From Bacteroidota bacterium (GTDB lineage: Bacteria; Bacteroidota; Bacteroidia; Bacteroidales; VadinHA17), in assembly GCA_015222065.1 (NCBI GenBank), contig JADFUQ010000414.1, forward strand, positions 1 through 19,955: DNA of 19,955 bases, read 5' to 3'. The notes under the pieces are model-generated. The model saw only the letters and a program-made list of their open reading frames with translations. It ran no database searches and was not told where the DNA came from. Each line of letters starts with the position of its first letter. The stretch's first letter is position 1. Made by a program: the position numbers and the translations under genes. Positions 1 to 7,357 of this stretch are shown here, in pieces.

Positions 1-38
1 TGCATTATTCATGCAGAAGATAAAAGACAAAAGTTCAC

Positions 39-83
39 CCTGTGAAATAATTTTGCAAGCAAAATTACTTCGTATTTCACAGG
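39..83. repeat. Long bulged palindrome (possible operator or structured RNA)
   Basis: The outer arms CCTGTGAAATA (39-49) and TATTTCACAGG (73-83) are exact reverse complements, and so are the inner arms ATTTTGC (50-56) and GCAAAAT (59-65). Together they give about 18 base pairs around a 2-base loop, with one 7-base bulge at 66-72 on the right side. The element ends about 195 bases before the GntR gene. It could be an operator, the end of an unseen upstream transcript or a dispersed palindromic repeat. No T-run follows on the plus strand, so it is not a classical terminator. The rest of 1-277 is AT-rich and shows no convincing gene. Confidence 0.6.
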
Positions 84-219
84 ATAGAAAGTTTAAAGTG
101 AAACAGAGCATAAGAAATTCAGATTACTTTTTTATAGAAAATGTAACCGTATATCAAACATACTATGTTATTAGTACTTTTATCTTTATCCTTTTATCTT
201 TTTTCTTTCTGATCAATTT

Positions 220-245
220 GTGAACCGGAACGAAGTGGAGTTCAC
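220..245. repeat. Short GC-richer inverted repeat before the GntR gene
   Basis: GTGAAC (220-225) and GTTCAC (240-245) pair exactly around a 14-base loop. The repeat lies 33 bases before the start codon of the GntR gene. It stands out in base composition from the AT-rich DNA around it and resembles other short GC-richer inverted repeats in this window. It could act as an autoregulatory operator, a 5' UTR hairpin or a simple spacer repeat. The sequence alone does not decide. Confidence 0.4.
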
Positions 246-277
246 CGAAGGTAATTAATCAGCAATAAATCAATATA

Positions 278-997
278 ATGACCGGTAAAAAGCAAAATTT
301 ACCCCGTTACCGCCAGGTATATGAGATACTCAGAAAACACATTATCAACGGTGTTTACCGTGAGGGTGACATGCTACCTTCGGAAAATGATTTATGCCAG
401 ACCAATGGAATTACTCGTCCTACAGTGCGGCTGGCACTTGATCAACTTGTAAAAGATGGTTTTATAAAGAAGCAGCAGGGTAAAGGAAGCATTGTTTGTG
501 CTCAACCAAAGGGAATTGGTATTCTTTCTATTGCTGGTACCACTACTGCTATTGGTAAAGAAAACCTGAAAACAATAATATTGGAGGGACCGATGATCAG
601 GAAATGGGATGATCCGTTTATATTTCCTCTCTCCGATGTGGAAAAAGAATCAGGATGTATCTACATGGAAAGAGTCAGGTTAGTAAACAATAAACCCCTG
701 TTTTACGATATCACATTTTTACCAAACATTAATCTGCCCCGTTTTACTTCCAGGATATTTGAAAACAGGTCGCTTTTCGATATTCTAAGGAGATCATACC
801 AGGTTAAAATCACAGGTGGTGAACAAAGATTAAAAGCAATTCCGGCAAAAGGAAAAATTTGCCAACATCTGGATGTTAAAGACGGAGATCCTGTATTGCA
901 CCTGGAGAGGAAGATCAACACAAATCGCATTGATTTCAGTTTCTATTCCACTTTATTCTGCAATACTACCGAACATGATTTGTTTGGCATTTTTTAA
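278..997 (+). CDS. GntR family (HutC/UTRA type) transcriptional regulator
   Basis: This 239-residue protein has the two-domain build of HutC-type GntR regulators. An N-terminal winged helix (about residues 8-75) carries RYRQVYEILRKHI, the LPSENDL turn and the recognition-helix region ITRPTVRLALDQL, followed by a GFIKKQQGKGSIV wing. A UTRA effector domain (about 95-239) includes ERVRLVNNKPLFYD and the segment PVLHLERKI. Such proteins bind palindromic operators as dimers and release DNA when a small molecule, often a sugar or sugar phosphate, binds the UTRA domain. The ATG at 278 is preceded by AT-rich DNA without a Shine-Dalgarno sequence. The gene is convergent with the histidine kinase. The nearby fuc genes make sugar control plausible, and Bacteroides fuc operons are also controlled by a GntR protein, but the ligand and targets are inferred. 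Confidence 0.88.
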   Translation: MTGKKQNLPRYRQVYEILRKHIINGVYREGDMLPSENDLCQTNGITRPTVRLALDQLVKDGFIKKQQGKGSIVCAQPKGIGILSIAGTTTAIGKENLKTIILEGPMIRKWDDPFIFPLSDVEKESGCIYMERVRLVNNKPLFYDITFLPNINLPRFTSRIFENRSLFDILRRSYQVKITGGEQRLKAIPAKGKICQHLDVKDGDPVLHLERKINTNRIDFSFYSTLFCNTTEHDLFGIF

Positions 998-1036
998 TGT
1001 TCGCTTCGCGAACGTCATTAGTACGCCTGCGGCGTA
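997..1036. terminator. Tandem short hairpins between convergent genes
   Basis: Two perfect hairpins fill the gap between the GntR stop codon and the histidine kinase stop codon: GTTCGC-TTC-GCGAAC (999-1013) and TACGCC-TGC-GGCGTA (1022-1036). Each has six base pairs and a three-base loop. They are GC-rich in AT-rich surroundings and lie where a bidirectional terminator is expected. Neither has a strong T-run on the plus strand. The first hairpin forms one copy (997-1018) of a small repeat family beginning ATGTTCRCT and ending CGTCA; two further copies follow the fucK gene. Confidence 0.5.
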
Positions 1037-1043
1037 AACTTCT

Positions 1044-2918
1044 TCAATGATTTCTTCTATCTTCACTTTTGCCTTCTGCCTTTTGCCTTTTGCCTTCTCT
1101 GCCTTCCTGTGGTAATATTATCGTAAAAACCGAACCTTTGCCCTGCTCACTTGTTACACATATTTTTCCATTATTTAATTCAACAAATTCTTTACAAAGT
1201 ATTAATCCAAGTCCTGTACCTTTTTCGTTTTCGGTTCCTTTTTTTGACATCTCAGAATCAATTTCAAATATTTCTTCTATATCTTCTTTTTTCATTCCAA
1301 TGCCATTATCAGAAACACTTACAGCAATTCCTGTTTTGGTTTTTTTTGAGGTAACTGAAATTTCACCTCCCCTGTGAGTAAACTTTACCCCATTACTTAA
1401 TAAGTTGCGAAAAACAGTACTAATAGTATTATAATCACAAAAAATAACATCTTGTTGATCAAGGTTAATATTAATCATTATTTCCTTTTTATTTGCAGCG
1501 AAAGAAATTAATTTAACAACATTTTCAATAATTTCAATTAAATTGTGTGTTGCTGGCTTGATTTCTATATTACCCCTTTGAGAGCACGACCAATCAAGTA
1601 AATTTTTCAACAAATTATATGTCTCGTTTGCATCTTTATTGATTACATTGATAAGTTCTTTAATTTCCTTTGAATCAAATGATTCAAACTCCGAAATCAA
1701 CAAATCTGTAAACCCGATAATTCCATTAAACGGATTAATCAGATCATGGGCAATAATAGAGAAAAACTTATCTTTTGTAGCATTTAACTTTCTTAATTGT
1801 TTTTCGTTTTTTTTAAGTTTTTCTTCTGCCTGTTTTCGTATCCCTATCTCTTGCTCCAAACACCGTGTCCAGCGATAAAGTACGATGAATAAGGAAACAC
1901 CTGCAGCTATCAGGATCAGGATAATAAATCCCTTTGAGTATAGATCATTTTGGTATGCTTTACTTGTAATCTTTTCCACCTCGTTGGTAGGGGCACATAC
2001 GGCTACAGACCAGACTTTGTCAAAAACACGGACAGGCGTATACGCAATAATCTTTTCGATTTTTCCTTTCTCTCCCCGGTGCCACCCTGACATATAACAG
2101 CCTAATCCTTCTTTTCCTGCCATCATTTTTCGCTGAATGTTATTTATTGTATCGAAGGAGATGTCTGTATTCCTATTCTTTCTAACACTGAAGGCATTTT
2201 TGCCTATGAATTCCTGTTCATAATGTGTAATAAAGTAACCTTCTTCGTTCAGCAGCCATGCGTAACCTGTCTCACCTGATACAAGGGGAGATATATATAA
2301 CTCGCATAACTTCTTTGGATCGAAAGAACCGATTATGATCCCATTAAATATTCTGGTCCCTGTTTCATCCTCAATATAGACTGGCTTTGCAACCCGTACA
2401 CGCTGCTCACCTATCTCATTGATGATCAACCCTGAGATGACAGTCTTTCCAGATTCCCTGGCCTTTTGAAAGTAAATCTCATGGCTATAATCCTGTCCAA
2501 TCAGGTCTTTTCGCCATCCCTTGCCGGGGTAGATGAACCTGAGTATCCCGTTTTTGTCCAGTCTTCGTAATGATGTTTTCCGCGGAATCCCCATAAACAA
2601 AATTTCCATCTCCTCAAACATCCCCGGTTCCATTTTCTGCACAGCGGGAAAATTTGACAATTCGCTAATCTCATCTTCTATTTCAACCATGAAACAACCA
2701 ATCCCTGCCGCAGCCGAGCGAGCTAATATCAATTGTTGCCGATTGAACTGATCAGTGACTAACCGTACTGTTTCACGGTGATACTTTTTGCAAAGAAAGA
2801 TCGTTACATAAATTGCGGCTATAGTAATGATTATAATAATTACATATAGTAATGCCGAAGGCTTTCCTCCATTCTTGTATTTAGGGATTTCTATTCCCAA
2901 GTCTTCCGGTTTTTCCAT
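1044..2918 (-). CDS. Orphan membrane sensor histidine kinase with Cache-like sensor domain
   Basis: This 624-residue protein has a short cytoplasmic N-terminus, a membrane helix at about 22-43, an extracytoplasmic region at about 45-328 and a second membrane helix at about 329-350. The outer region contains RVRVAKPVY and TGYAWLLNEEGYFITHY, typical of double-Cache sensors. A short coiled coil follows, then the HisKA box SIIAHDLINPFNGIIGF with the likely phosphorylated His391. The ATPase domain shows the N box NLLSNGVKF, the G1 box DNGIGM and the G2 box GTGLGL. There is no receiver domain and no response regulator nearby, so it is an orphan. The last 20 or so residues after IILPQ are highly charged and come from a simple repeat (see 1069-1106). 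Cache domains often bind small organic ligands; a sugar or organic acid link here is only suggested by the fuc neighbours. Confidence 0.9.
   Translation of the reverse strand: MEKPEDLGIEIPKYKNGGKPSALLYVIIIIITIAAIYVTIFLCKKYHRETVRLVTDQFNRQQLILARSAAAGIGCFMVEIEDEISELSNFPAVQKMEPGMFEEMEILFMGIPRKTSLRRLDKNGILRFIYPGKGWRKDLIGQDYSHEIYFQKARESGKTVISGLIINEIGEQRVRVAKPVYIEDETGTRIFNGIIIGSFDPKKLCELYISPLVSGETGYAWLLNEEGYFITHYEQEFIGKNAFSVRKNRNTDISFDTINNIQRKMMAGKEGLGCYMSGWHRGEKGKIEKIIAYTPVRVFDKVWSVAVCAPTNEVEKITSKAYQNDLYSKGFIILILIAAGVSLFIVLYRWTRCLEQEIGIRKQAEEKLKKNEKQLRKLNATKDKFFSIIAHDLINPFNGIIGFTDLLISEFESFDSKEIKELINVINKDANETYNLLKNLLDWSCSQRGNIEIKPATHNLIEIIENVVKLISFAANKKEIMININLDQQDVIFCDYNTISTVFRNLLSNGVKFTHRGGEISVTSKKTKTGIAVSVSDNGIGMKKEDIEEIFEIDSEMSKKGTENEKGTGLGLILCKEFVELNNGKICVTSEQGKGSVFTIILPQEGREGKRQKAEGKSEDRRNH
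1069..1106. repeat. TGCCTTTT-type simple repeat at the histidine kinase 3' end
   Basis: The plus strand carries imperfect tandem copies of TGCCTTCT / TGCCTTTT / TGCCTTCC. Read on the minus strand within the histidine kinase frame, it encodes the charged tail with KRQKAEGKSE. Simple repeats of this kind are common between genes in Bacteroidota, so the kinase reading frame seems to run through intergenic repeat DNA before meeting its stop at 1044-1046. Confidence 0.6.
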
Positions 2919-3345
2919 GTTTTTTCCAGCTTGTATAAAAGCTTTTTAACAATTTTTCTGTTTTTTCAAGTGCTTGATTAACATATTTTTTATGTTTTTG
3001 CTAACCATTAAGTATTTACGATATCTTTTTCTGCTTTTGTGCTCTGGTTGGGATTTTTTCTCTTTTTGCAAGTTTATTTTCGAGTAGCATTATGTGCTTT
3101 GCTGAAAAATAAAACATTATACCGTAATAGATAGAAATTAAAAGAAAAAACATATGTTTTAATAACGAAGTAAACTATCCTTTGCAGAAAAAATTCTGTA
3201 ATAAGATAAGAAAAATAAATTAGAAAAAAAAGTATTTATTGTGATTTATTTGGTCACTATCACTCATGTTATATGTTCGCTCCCTTCGGTCGCGTCAAAT
3301 GTTCACTAGCGCTCACGTCATTTATTGTCATTTACTTAGCTTTCT
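2919..3345. other. AT-rich intergenic region between fucK and the histidine kinase gene
   Basis: These 427 bases hold no reading frame that looks like a gene. They must contain any promoter for the histidine kinase, but I see no good TAnnTTTG box close to its start. Visible structures are a 10-base palindrome AAAAGCTTTT (2937-2946), an inverted repeat CAGAA-AAAA-TTCTG (3185-3198) and the two GC-rich repeat units just downstream of fucK (3273-3322). Confidence 0.6.
3273..3322. repeat. Two adjacent ATGTTCRCT...CGTCA repeat units downstream of fucK
   Basis: Unit A (3273-3298) begins ATGTTCGCT and ends CGCGTCAA. Unit B (3299-3322) begins ATGTTCACT and ends CACGTCATT. They abut directly. The same start and end words occur in the hairpin at 997-1018 after the GntR gene. 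The variable middles are GC-rich and partly self-complementary. All copies lie immediately past a stop codon, which suggests a role at transcript ends or a REP-like element that settles there. Confidence 0.55.
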
Positions 3346-4836
3346 TCAATAACCACCTAATGACTTCTTTTTAAAGCATTCCAGGTACTGTTCATAAATT
3401 TCAGTGTAGGACATGGCATCCAGTGAAGGTTCATAGATATCTCCCGTATAATTAATTGCATCTCTGGCTTGATCAGGTGAAGAAAAAATATTCACGCCTG
3501 ACATTGCAAACTGTGCTGCACCAAGAACAGTAGTTTCTTTTTGATCAATAAGCTTTACAGGGATACCGAGCACATCTGCCCGGATCTGGTTCCATAGCTT
3601 ATTCTTTGACCCACCTCCAACACAAATCAGCGAATCAGCTTTGAATTTTCCGGTTTCCTGTAATTGTCCAAGTTTTTCGCGGGTTTTGCATGACAATGAT
3701 TCAAGAGCAGCACGATAAATATCTCCTCTTGAAGTTTCCATCGTCAGGTTACCTATAAATCCTGAATCTGCTCCGCCAGGTGCAGGGTAAAACGAAGTGT
3801 CAATCCTTATACCATTACTTCCAACTTTTATTTTCCGTGCTTCATTGATCATTATCTCATAGATATCCTCACTATCAAGCTCTTTTGCAAAAAACATTTT
3901 TTTCAACCATTCCAATGCACCTGAAGCGATCCATTGTACTCCCATATTATATAAACCGGGCAATGGATCAAACTCTGTTGATACTCCACTCTGCAGTACC
4001 TTACCTGAAGTCTCAATATTGGATGTCCTTACCATCAAAATCTCCCATGTCCCGGAACTCAGGACAGGCGTGTTTTCCGCAGCACCTGAGCCAAAAATAG
4101 CAAACTGTGTATCATGACCGGCTGCCACAACAGGGATCCCTGCCGGAATACCTGTTTCTATTGATGCTTGATGTGTAATTTTTCCAATTACATTACCCGG
4201 TTCAACCATTTGCGGAAAAATATTATCTGAAATTCCGATTGAGTTCAGTATCTCCTGTGAGAACCATCTTTTTCGCAGATCTGTAAGCATTGAGGTACCT
4301 GCCATTGAACTATCGGTTACCATTTCACCTGTAAGGAAGTAGAGGAATATTGAAGGGATAAAAATAAAGTAATCCATCTGATCAAAAATCGCGGGGCGGT
4401 TCTCTTTCAACCAGATAAGTTTATTTATTGTGTTAAAAATAAAAGGTTGAAGTCCGTTAATACCAAAAAGGTGTTCCAGCGATATATACTTCCCGATATT
4501 CTGCATTACTGGTTCAGTCCGCGGGCATTGCCAGGAAATTACCGGATAAAGCATTTTACCGGATTTATTAAAAGGTGCCCCATCAACACCGAAAGTAGTT
4601 ACAGTAACACCGGCGATATCTTCAGGTTCGATTTTTTCAAGCACTTTACCTGTGGTGGTTCTGAACTTATTCCATATCTCATTCACATCCCATATTCTGT
4701 AATTTCTATTTTCAGGATCGGGTTGTGTATTATTGGTCAATGATGCTGATGCCAGTATCTCTCCTTTCTCACTAACTGCAATTGCCCTGACATTAGTAGC
4801 ACCACAATCGAGGACAAGGATGGTTTTTTGTTTCAT
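3346..4836 (-). CDS. fucK: L-fuculokinase
   Basis: This 496-residue FGGY-family kinase phosphorylates L-fuculose to L-fuculose-1-phosphate with ATP in the cytoplasm. It closely resembles E. coli FucK as I recall it: the N-terminal phosphate-binding segment ILVLDCGATNVRAIAV, then VTTFGVDGA, the stretch LSSGTWEILMVR, GLYNMGVQWIASGALEW and the C-terminal nucleotide-binding region ICVGGGSKNKLWNQIRAD with ETTVLGAAQFA. The frame stays open upstream to 4962, but those 42 residues are hydrophobic, AT-rich and unlike the family. I start at the ATG at 4836, which puts MKQKTILVLDC at the N-terminus as in E. coli. The gene lies 276 bases downstream of fucI on the same strand. Their functional pairing is secure; whether they share one transcript is less clear because of the repeat between them. 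Confidence 0.95.
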   Translation of the reverse strand: MKQKTILVLDCGATNVRAIAVSEKGEILASASLTNNTQPDPENRNYRIWDVNEIWNKFRTTTGKVLEKIEPEDIAGVTVTTFGVDGAPFNKSGKMLYPVISWQCPRTEPVMQNIGKYISLEHLFGINGLQPFIFNTINKLIWLKENRPAIFDQMDYFIFIPSIFLYFLTGEMVTDSSMAGTSMLTDLRKRWFSQEILNSIGISDNIFPQMVEPGNVIGKITHQASIETGIPAGIPVVAAGHDTQFAIFGSGAAENTPVLSSGTWEILMVRTSNIETSGKVLQSGVSTEFDPLPGLYNMGVQWIASGALEWLKKMFFAKELDSEDIYEIMINEARKIKVGSNGIRIDTSFYPAPGGADSGFIGNLTMETSRGDIYRAALESLSCKTREKLGQLQETGKFKADSLICVGGGSKNKLWNQIRADVLGIPVKLIDQKETTVLGAAQFAMSGVNIFSSPDQARDAINYTGDIYEPSLDAMSYTEIYEQYLECFKKKSLGGY

Positions 4837-4897
4837 CTGTAATACTGGAATTAATTTATAGTTCGTATTTAAAGTCCGAAAATTTAAAGAAATATTA

Positions 4898-5039
4898 AAA
4901 ATCACAAAAAACAAGCACCAAATATCAAATAATAACCAATTATCTAAATTCAAAATAATCAAACAAATACAGAATTCATTTTTGAGATTTTGGGATTGGA
5001 ATTTGTAATTTATTTGTTTTTTGTTTTTTGTTATTTGCC
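4898..5039. repeat. MITE-like inverted repeat in the fucI-fucK gap
   Basis: The left end (4898-4942) is rich in ACAAAAAACAA, CAAATA and ACCAA words. The right end (5000-5039) carries the reverse complement of much the same string, TTTGTAATTTATTTG and TTTTTTGTTATTTG. The ends can therefore fold into a long imperfect hairpin. The middle (about 4943-4999) is AT-rich and noncoding. Similar non-autonomous intergenic repeats built from CAAATAACAAA and AATTCCAA words are found in many Bacteroidota genomes. I see no target-site duplication that I can defend, so mobility is not shown. Confidence 0.5.
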
Positions 5040-5041
5040 TG

Positions 5042-5069
5042 CCCCGTAAGGAAGTATGACTGTACGGGG
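5042..5069. terminator. GC hairpin downstream of fucI
   Basis: CCCCGTA (5042-5048) and TACGGGG (5063-5069) form a perfect 7-base-pair stem with a 14-base loop, about 44 bases past the fucI stop codon. On the fucI transcript it is followed by an A-rich stretch rather than a U-run, so it is not a textbook intrinsic terminator. It may protect the 3' end or reduce read-through into fucK. Confidence 0.45.
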
Positions 5070-5112
5070 GTGCTTTAAATCAATTTTTTTTGACTTTATT
5101 GTCTTATATTAA

Positions 5113-6927
5113 TCAACCATACAGGGGCCCATAATTTTTACATGCTCTGAAATCGGCTCCTTCCGGATTTTTTGTTCCGAACATATTCCAGGCTGCGGGT
5201 CTGAAAATGCGAGTTGCAGCAACATTATGCATATTGACAGGGATCCTGAGCATAGAAGCGAGTGTAATAAGCTTATCCCCAATATGACCATAGCTGATAG
5301 CTCCATGATTTGCGCCCCAGTTTGCCATAACCGAATAAACATCAGTAAAAGCGCCTTCCCCAGCCAATTCTGGCACAAACCATGTTGTTGGCCAAGTAGG
5401 ATTTGTACGCTCATCCAGTATCCGGTGAACCTCCCTGTCTAATACAACTGTATATCCTTCAGCTATTTGCAATACAGGGCCTGTCCCTTTGACAATATTT
5501 ATCCTGCACATTGTAACCGGCATTTCAGCTTCTGTATTAAAGTTAGAAGAAAATCCACCTCCTCTGAAATACCCCTGATCAGCAGGACTCCACACAGTAG
5601 AATCCAGGCAAGCCTGAACATCTTCATCAGTAATATCCCAGAAAGGTTTCATAACGGGTAAATCACCATATTTCATTCTTCCGGTGGCATCCAGTGTAGT
5701 TGATCCGGAATTAATTAAATGAATAATTCCGCCAGATGCTTTTCCGGTCAGCTCTTTACCTGTAACACGTTTAACTGCGTCCGGACTCCAAAAGGTTCTT
5801 ACATCAGAGAATATTTGGGCTGTATCTGTCAGAAGGTTTCCAAAAGCCATAGATACCCCGTTAAGAGTATCGTTTTCGGTTGCTACAAGGAAAGGTTGTC
5901 TGATCCCATTCCAATCAAAGGATGAATTAAGGATAGCCTCCATAAAATCACCATTAGGAAAATGGTCTGTCCACTGGCGTTGTCCCTGGAAACCGGAGAT
6001 CAAAGCATTGAATCCGGCAGCTTCTTCACCAAAGCCCGCTTCAGCAAGTTTTGTATTACCTATCATCATATCACGTGCTATCATGGTCATTTTCACCACA
6101 GTTTCCCACTCGTAATCCTTTCTTTCACGTGTGACTTGATTCTCGGGCGAATTCAGATCACCACCCTCTTTGCAATATTTTTTCACCCATTCCAGTGCAT
6201 ATTTAAATTCTTCTTCATCATATATCTTTCTTTCTATACGCCGTGCAAATTCACTCATATCCACCGATTCGGTTCTCATTCCAAGCCAATCGGAAAAAAA
6301 TGCATGATCTATAGCAGACCCGGCAATCCCCATTGATACAGACCCCATTGAGAGGTACGACTTATTCTTCATTTCAGCAACTGCAAGTCCTGCCTTGGCA
6401 AACTTTAGCAATTTTTCACGGACATCATCAGGGATGGTAGTATCATCACTATCCTGAACATCACGCCCATAGATACCGAATGCAGGCAGGCCTTTCTGTG
6501 CATAGCCGGCAAGTGCAGCAGCAAGATAAACTGCTCCCGGACGTTCAGTACCATTAAAACCCCATACAGCTTTAGGTATCAGAGGGTCATTATCCATCAC
6601 CTCAGTACCGTAACACCAGCATGGAGTAACAGTAATAGAAACCCCTACACCCTTACGGGCAAATTTTTCAGCACATTGAGCAGCCTCAGCAACTCTTCCG
6701 ATAGTTGTATCTGCTATTACACATTCAACCGGTAAACCATTCGGATGTCTGATATTATCAGTTAAGAATCCGGCTACCGATTTAGCCATATTCATTGTTT
6801 GATCCTCAAGTGACTCTCTTACTCCCTGCCTTCTTCCATCTATAACAGGTCTTATCCCTATAGCAGGAAGACTGCCAACCAGTCTTTGAACAGGTGAATT
6901 CATTTTGAACTTCTCTGATGTTCCCAT
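5113..6927 (-). CDS. fucI: L-fucose isomerase
   Basis: This 604-residue enzyme interconverts L-fucose and L-fuculose in the cytoplasm; the family is Mn-dependent and hexameric. It aligns over its full length with the 591-residue E. coli FucI as I recall it. Shared blocks include IGIRPVIDGRRQGVRESLE, TVTPCWCYG, WGFNGTERPGAVYLAAALA, QGQRQWTDHFPNGD and the end ACKNYGPLYG. The metal ligands are present as Glu351 (VATENDTLNG), Asp375 (IFSDVRT) and His541 (WGANHG), matching E. coli 337, 361 and 528. The start at 6927 gives an N-terminus about 14 residues longer than in E. coli; Met9 is an alternative. The gene is divergent from the GH109 gene. An inverted repeat and a TAnnTTTG box lie 38-76 bases upstream. 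Confidence 0.97.
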   Translation of the reverse strand: MGTSEKFKMNSPVQRLVGSLPAIGIRPVIDGRRQGVRESLEDQTMNMAKSVAGFLTDNIRHPNGLPVECVIADTTIGRVAEAAQCAEKFARKGVGVSITVTPCWCYGTEVMDNDPLIPKAVWGFNGTERPGAVYLAAALAGYAQKGLPAFGIYGRDVQDSDDTTIPDDVREKLLKFAKAGLAVAEMKNKSYLSMGSVSMGIAGSAIDHAFFSDWLGMRTESVDMSEFARRIERKIYDEEEFKYALEWVKKYCKEGGDLNSPENQVTRERKDYEWETVVKMTMIARDMMIGNTKLAEAGFGEEAAGFNALISGFQGQRQWTDHFPNGDFMEAILNSSFDWNGIRQPFLVATENDTLNGVSMAFGNLLTDTAQIFSDVRTFWSPDAVKRVTGKELTGKASGGIIHLINSGSTTLDATGRMKYGDLPVMKPFWDITDEDVQACLDSTVWSPADQGYFRGGGFSSNFNTEAEMPVTMCRINIVKGTGPVLQIAEGYTVVLDREVHRILDERTNPTWPTTWFVPELAGEGAFTDVYSVMANWGANHGAISYGHIGDKLITLASMLRIPVNMHNVAATRIFRPAAWNMFGTKNPEGADFRACKNYGPLYG

Positions 6928-6964
6928 AATATTTCTTGAGTGTTTTTAGAAATGTTAATACCGA

Positions 6965-6972
6965 CAAAATTA
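6965..6972 (-). promoter_or_regulatory. Candidate -7 box (TAATTTTG) of the fucI promoter
   Basis: On the minus strand TAATTTTG matches the Bacteroides sigma-ABfr -7 consensus TAnnTTTG. It would place the transcript start near 6958, about 30 bases before the fucI ATG. No TTG-type -33 element lies at the right spacing; the inverted repeat at 6981-7003 occupies that position. A promoter without a -33 box fits regulated or activator-dependent expression. The match is short and could be chance. Confidence 0.35.
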
Positions 6973-6980
6973 AGGTTCTT

Positions 6981-7003
6981 CAGGATAATGCATAGTTATC
7001 CTG
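6981..7003. promoter_or_regulatory. Inverted repeat upstream of fucI (candidate operator)
   Basis: CAGGATAA (6981-6988) and TTATCCTG (6996-7003) are exact 8-base inverted repeats around the 7-base spacer TGCATAG. The centre is 64 bases upstream of the fucI start and just upstream of the candidate -7 box, covering the -33 region, a normal place for an operator. On the minus strand the half-site reads ATTATCCTGAA. The same 11 bases recur at 15540-15550 upstream of the SMP-30 pseudogene. Confidence 0.45.
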
Positions 7004-7026
7004 GAATATTGGAATGTTGGAATATT
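7003..7026. repeat. Three tandem 8-bp repeats GGAATATT
   Basis: GGAATATT, GGAATGTT and GGAATATT follow each other exactly at 7003-7010, 7011-7018 and 7019-7026. They begin where the fucI inverted repeat ends and stop just before the four-helix-bundle pseudogene. Phased 8-bp spacing is shorter than a helical turn, so a direct-repeat binding site is possible but unproven. A simple replication-slippage repeat is the dull alternative. Confidence 0.5.
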
Positions 7027-7031
7027 GTTTT

Positions 7032-7346
7032 TTAGATAAATGTATCTTCCCAGTCTGCATTTTTACTTTTGTTTTGTAATTTCTCTATTAATTTCAATAA
7101 TTGATTTTCTATTTTGTAATGTAACTTATCCAACTACTCAAATTCATCTTTTGAAATATAATCAGCTTTAAAGAAGCTGTAATATGATGAATGAAATTCT
7201 CCGCATGATCCAAGACTTATGTTAAAAAAATTCAAGTATTCTTTCAAATTTCTTCTACAATAGCCCTCTGCGATATTTCTTGATATACTATGACATGCAT
7301 CCAATGCATTACCACTTGTCTTTTTAAATTCAATTATAATTCTTCT
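7032..7346 (-). pseudogene. Four-helix-bundle protein (23S rRNA-intervening-sequence type) remnant
   Basis: On the minus strand the frame from 7346 to 7032 reads GNALDACHSISRNIAEGYCR, then RRNLKEYLNFFNISLGSCGEF, a TAG at 7134-7136, and continues LDKLHYKIENQLLKLIEKL to a TAA at 7032-7034. The core S-I-x-x-N-I-A-E-G-x-x-R-x-x-x-K-E-Y-L-x-F is the hallmark of the small four-helix-bundle family related to proteins encoded in 23S rRNA intervening sequences. The usual first 25-35 residues are missing: a TAA stop lies just upstream at 7347-7349 with no start codon after it. Truncation plus an internal stop mark this as a dead gene. It sits in the divergent fucI/GH109 control region. Confidence 0.75.
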
Positions 7347-7357
7347 TTAATTTTCTT

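Noticed and set aside
11..223. 70-codon open frame at the window start
   Set aside because: It has AT-rich, low-complexity content with no family resemblance, and it runs across the long palindrome at 39-83. I treat it as noncoding.
4837..4962. 42-residue N-terminal extension of fucK
   Set aside because: FucK proteins start at MKQKTILVLDC-like sequence. The extension is AT-rich intergenic DNA and overlaps the MITE-like repeat.
5962..6336. 124-codon open frame antisense to fucI
   Set aside because: It lies within the highly conserved fucI gene, and its translation is Cys/His/Phe-rich with no domain.
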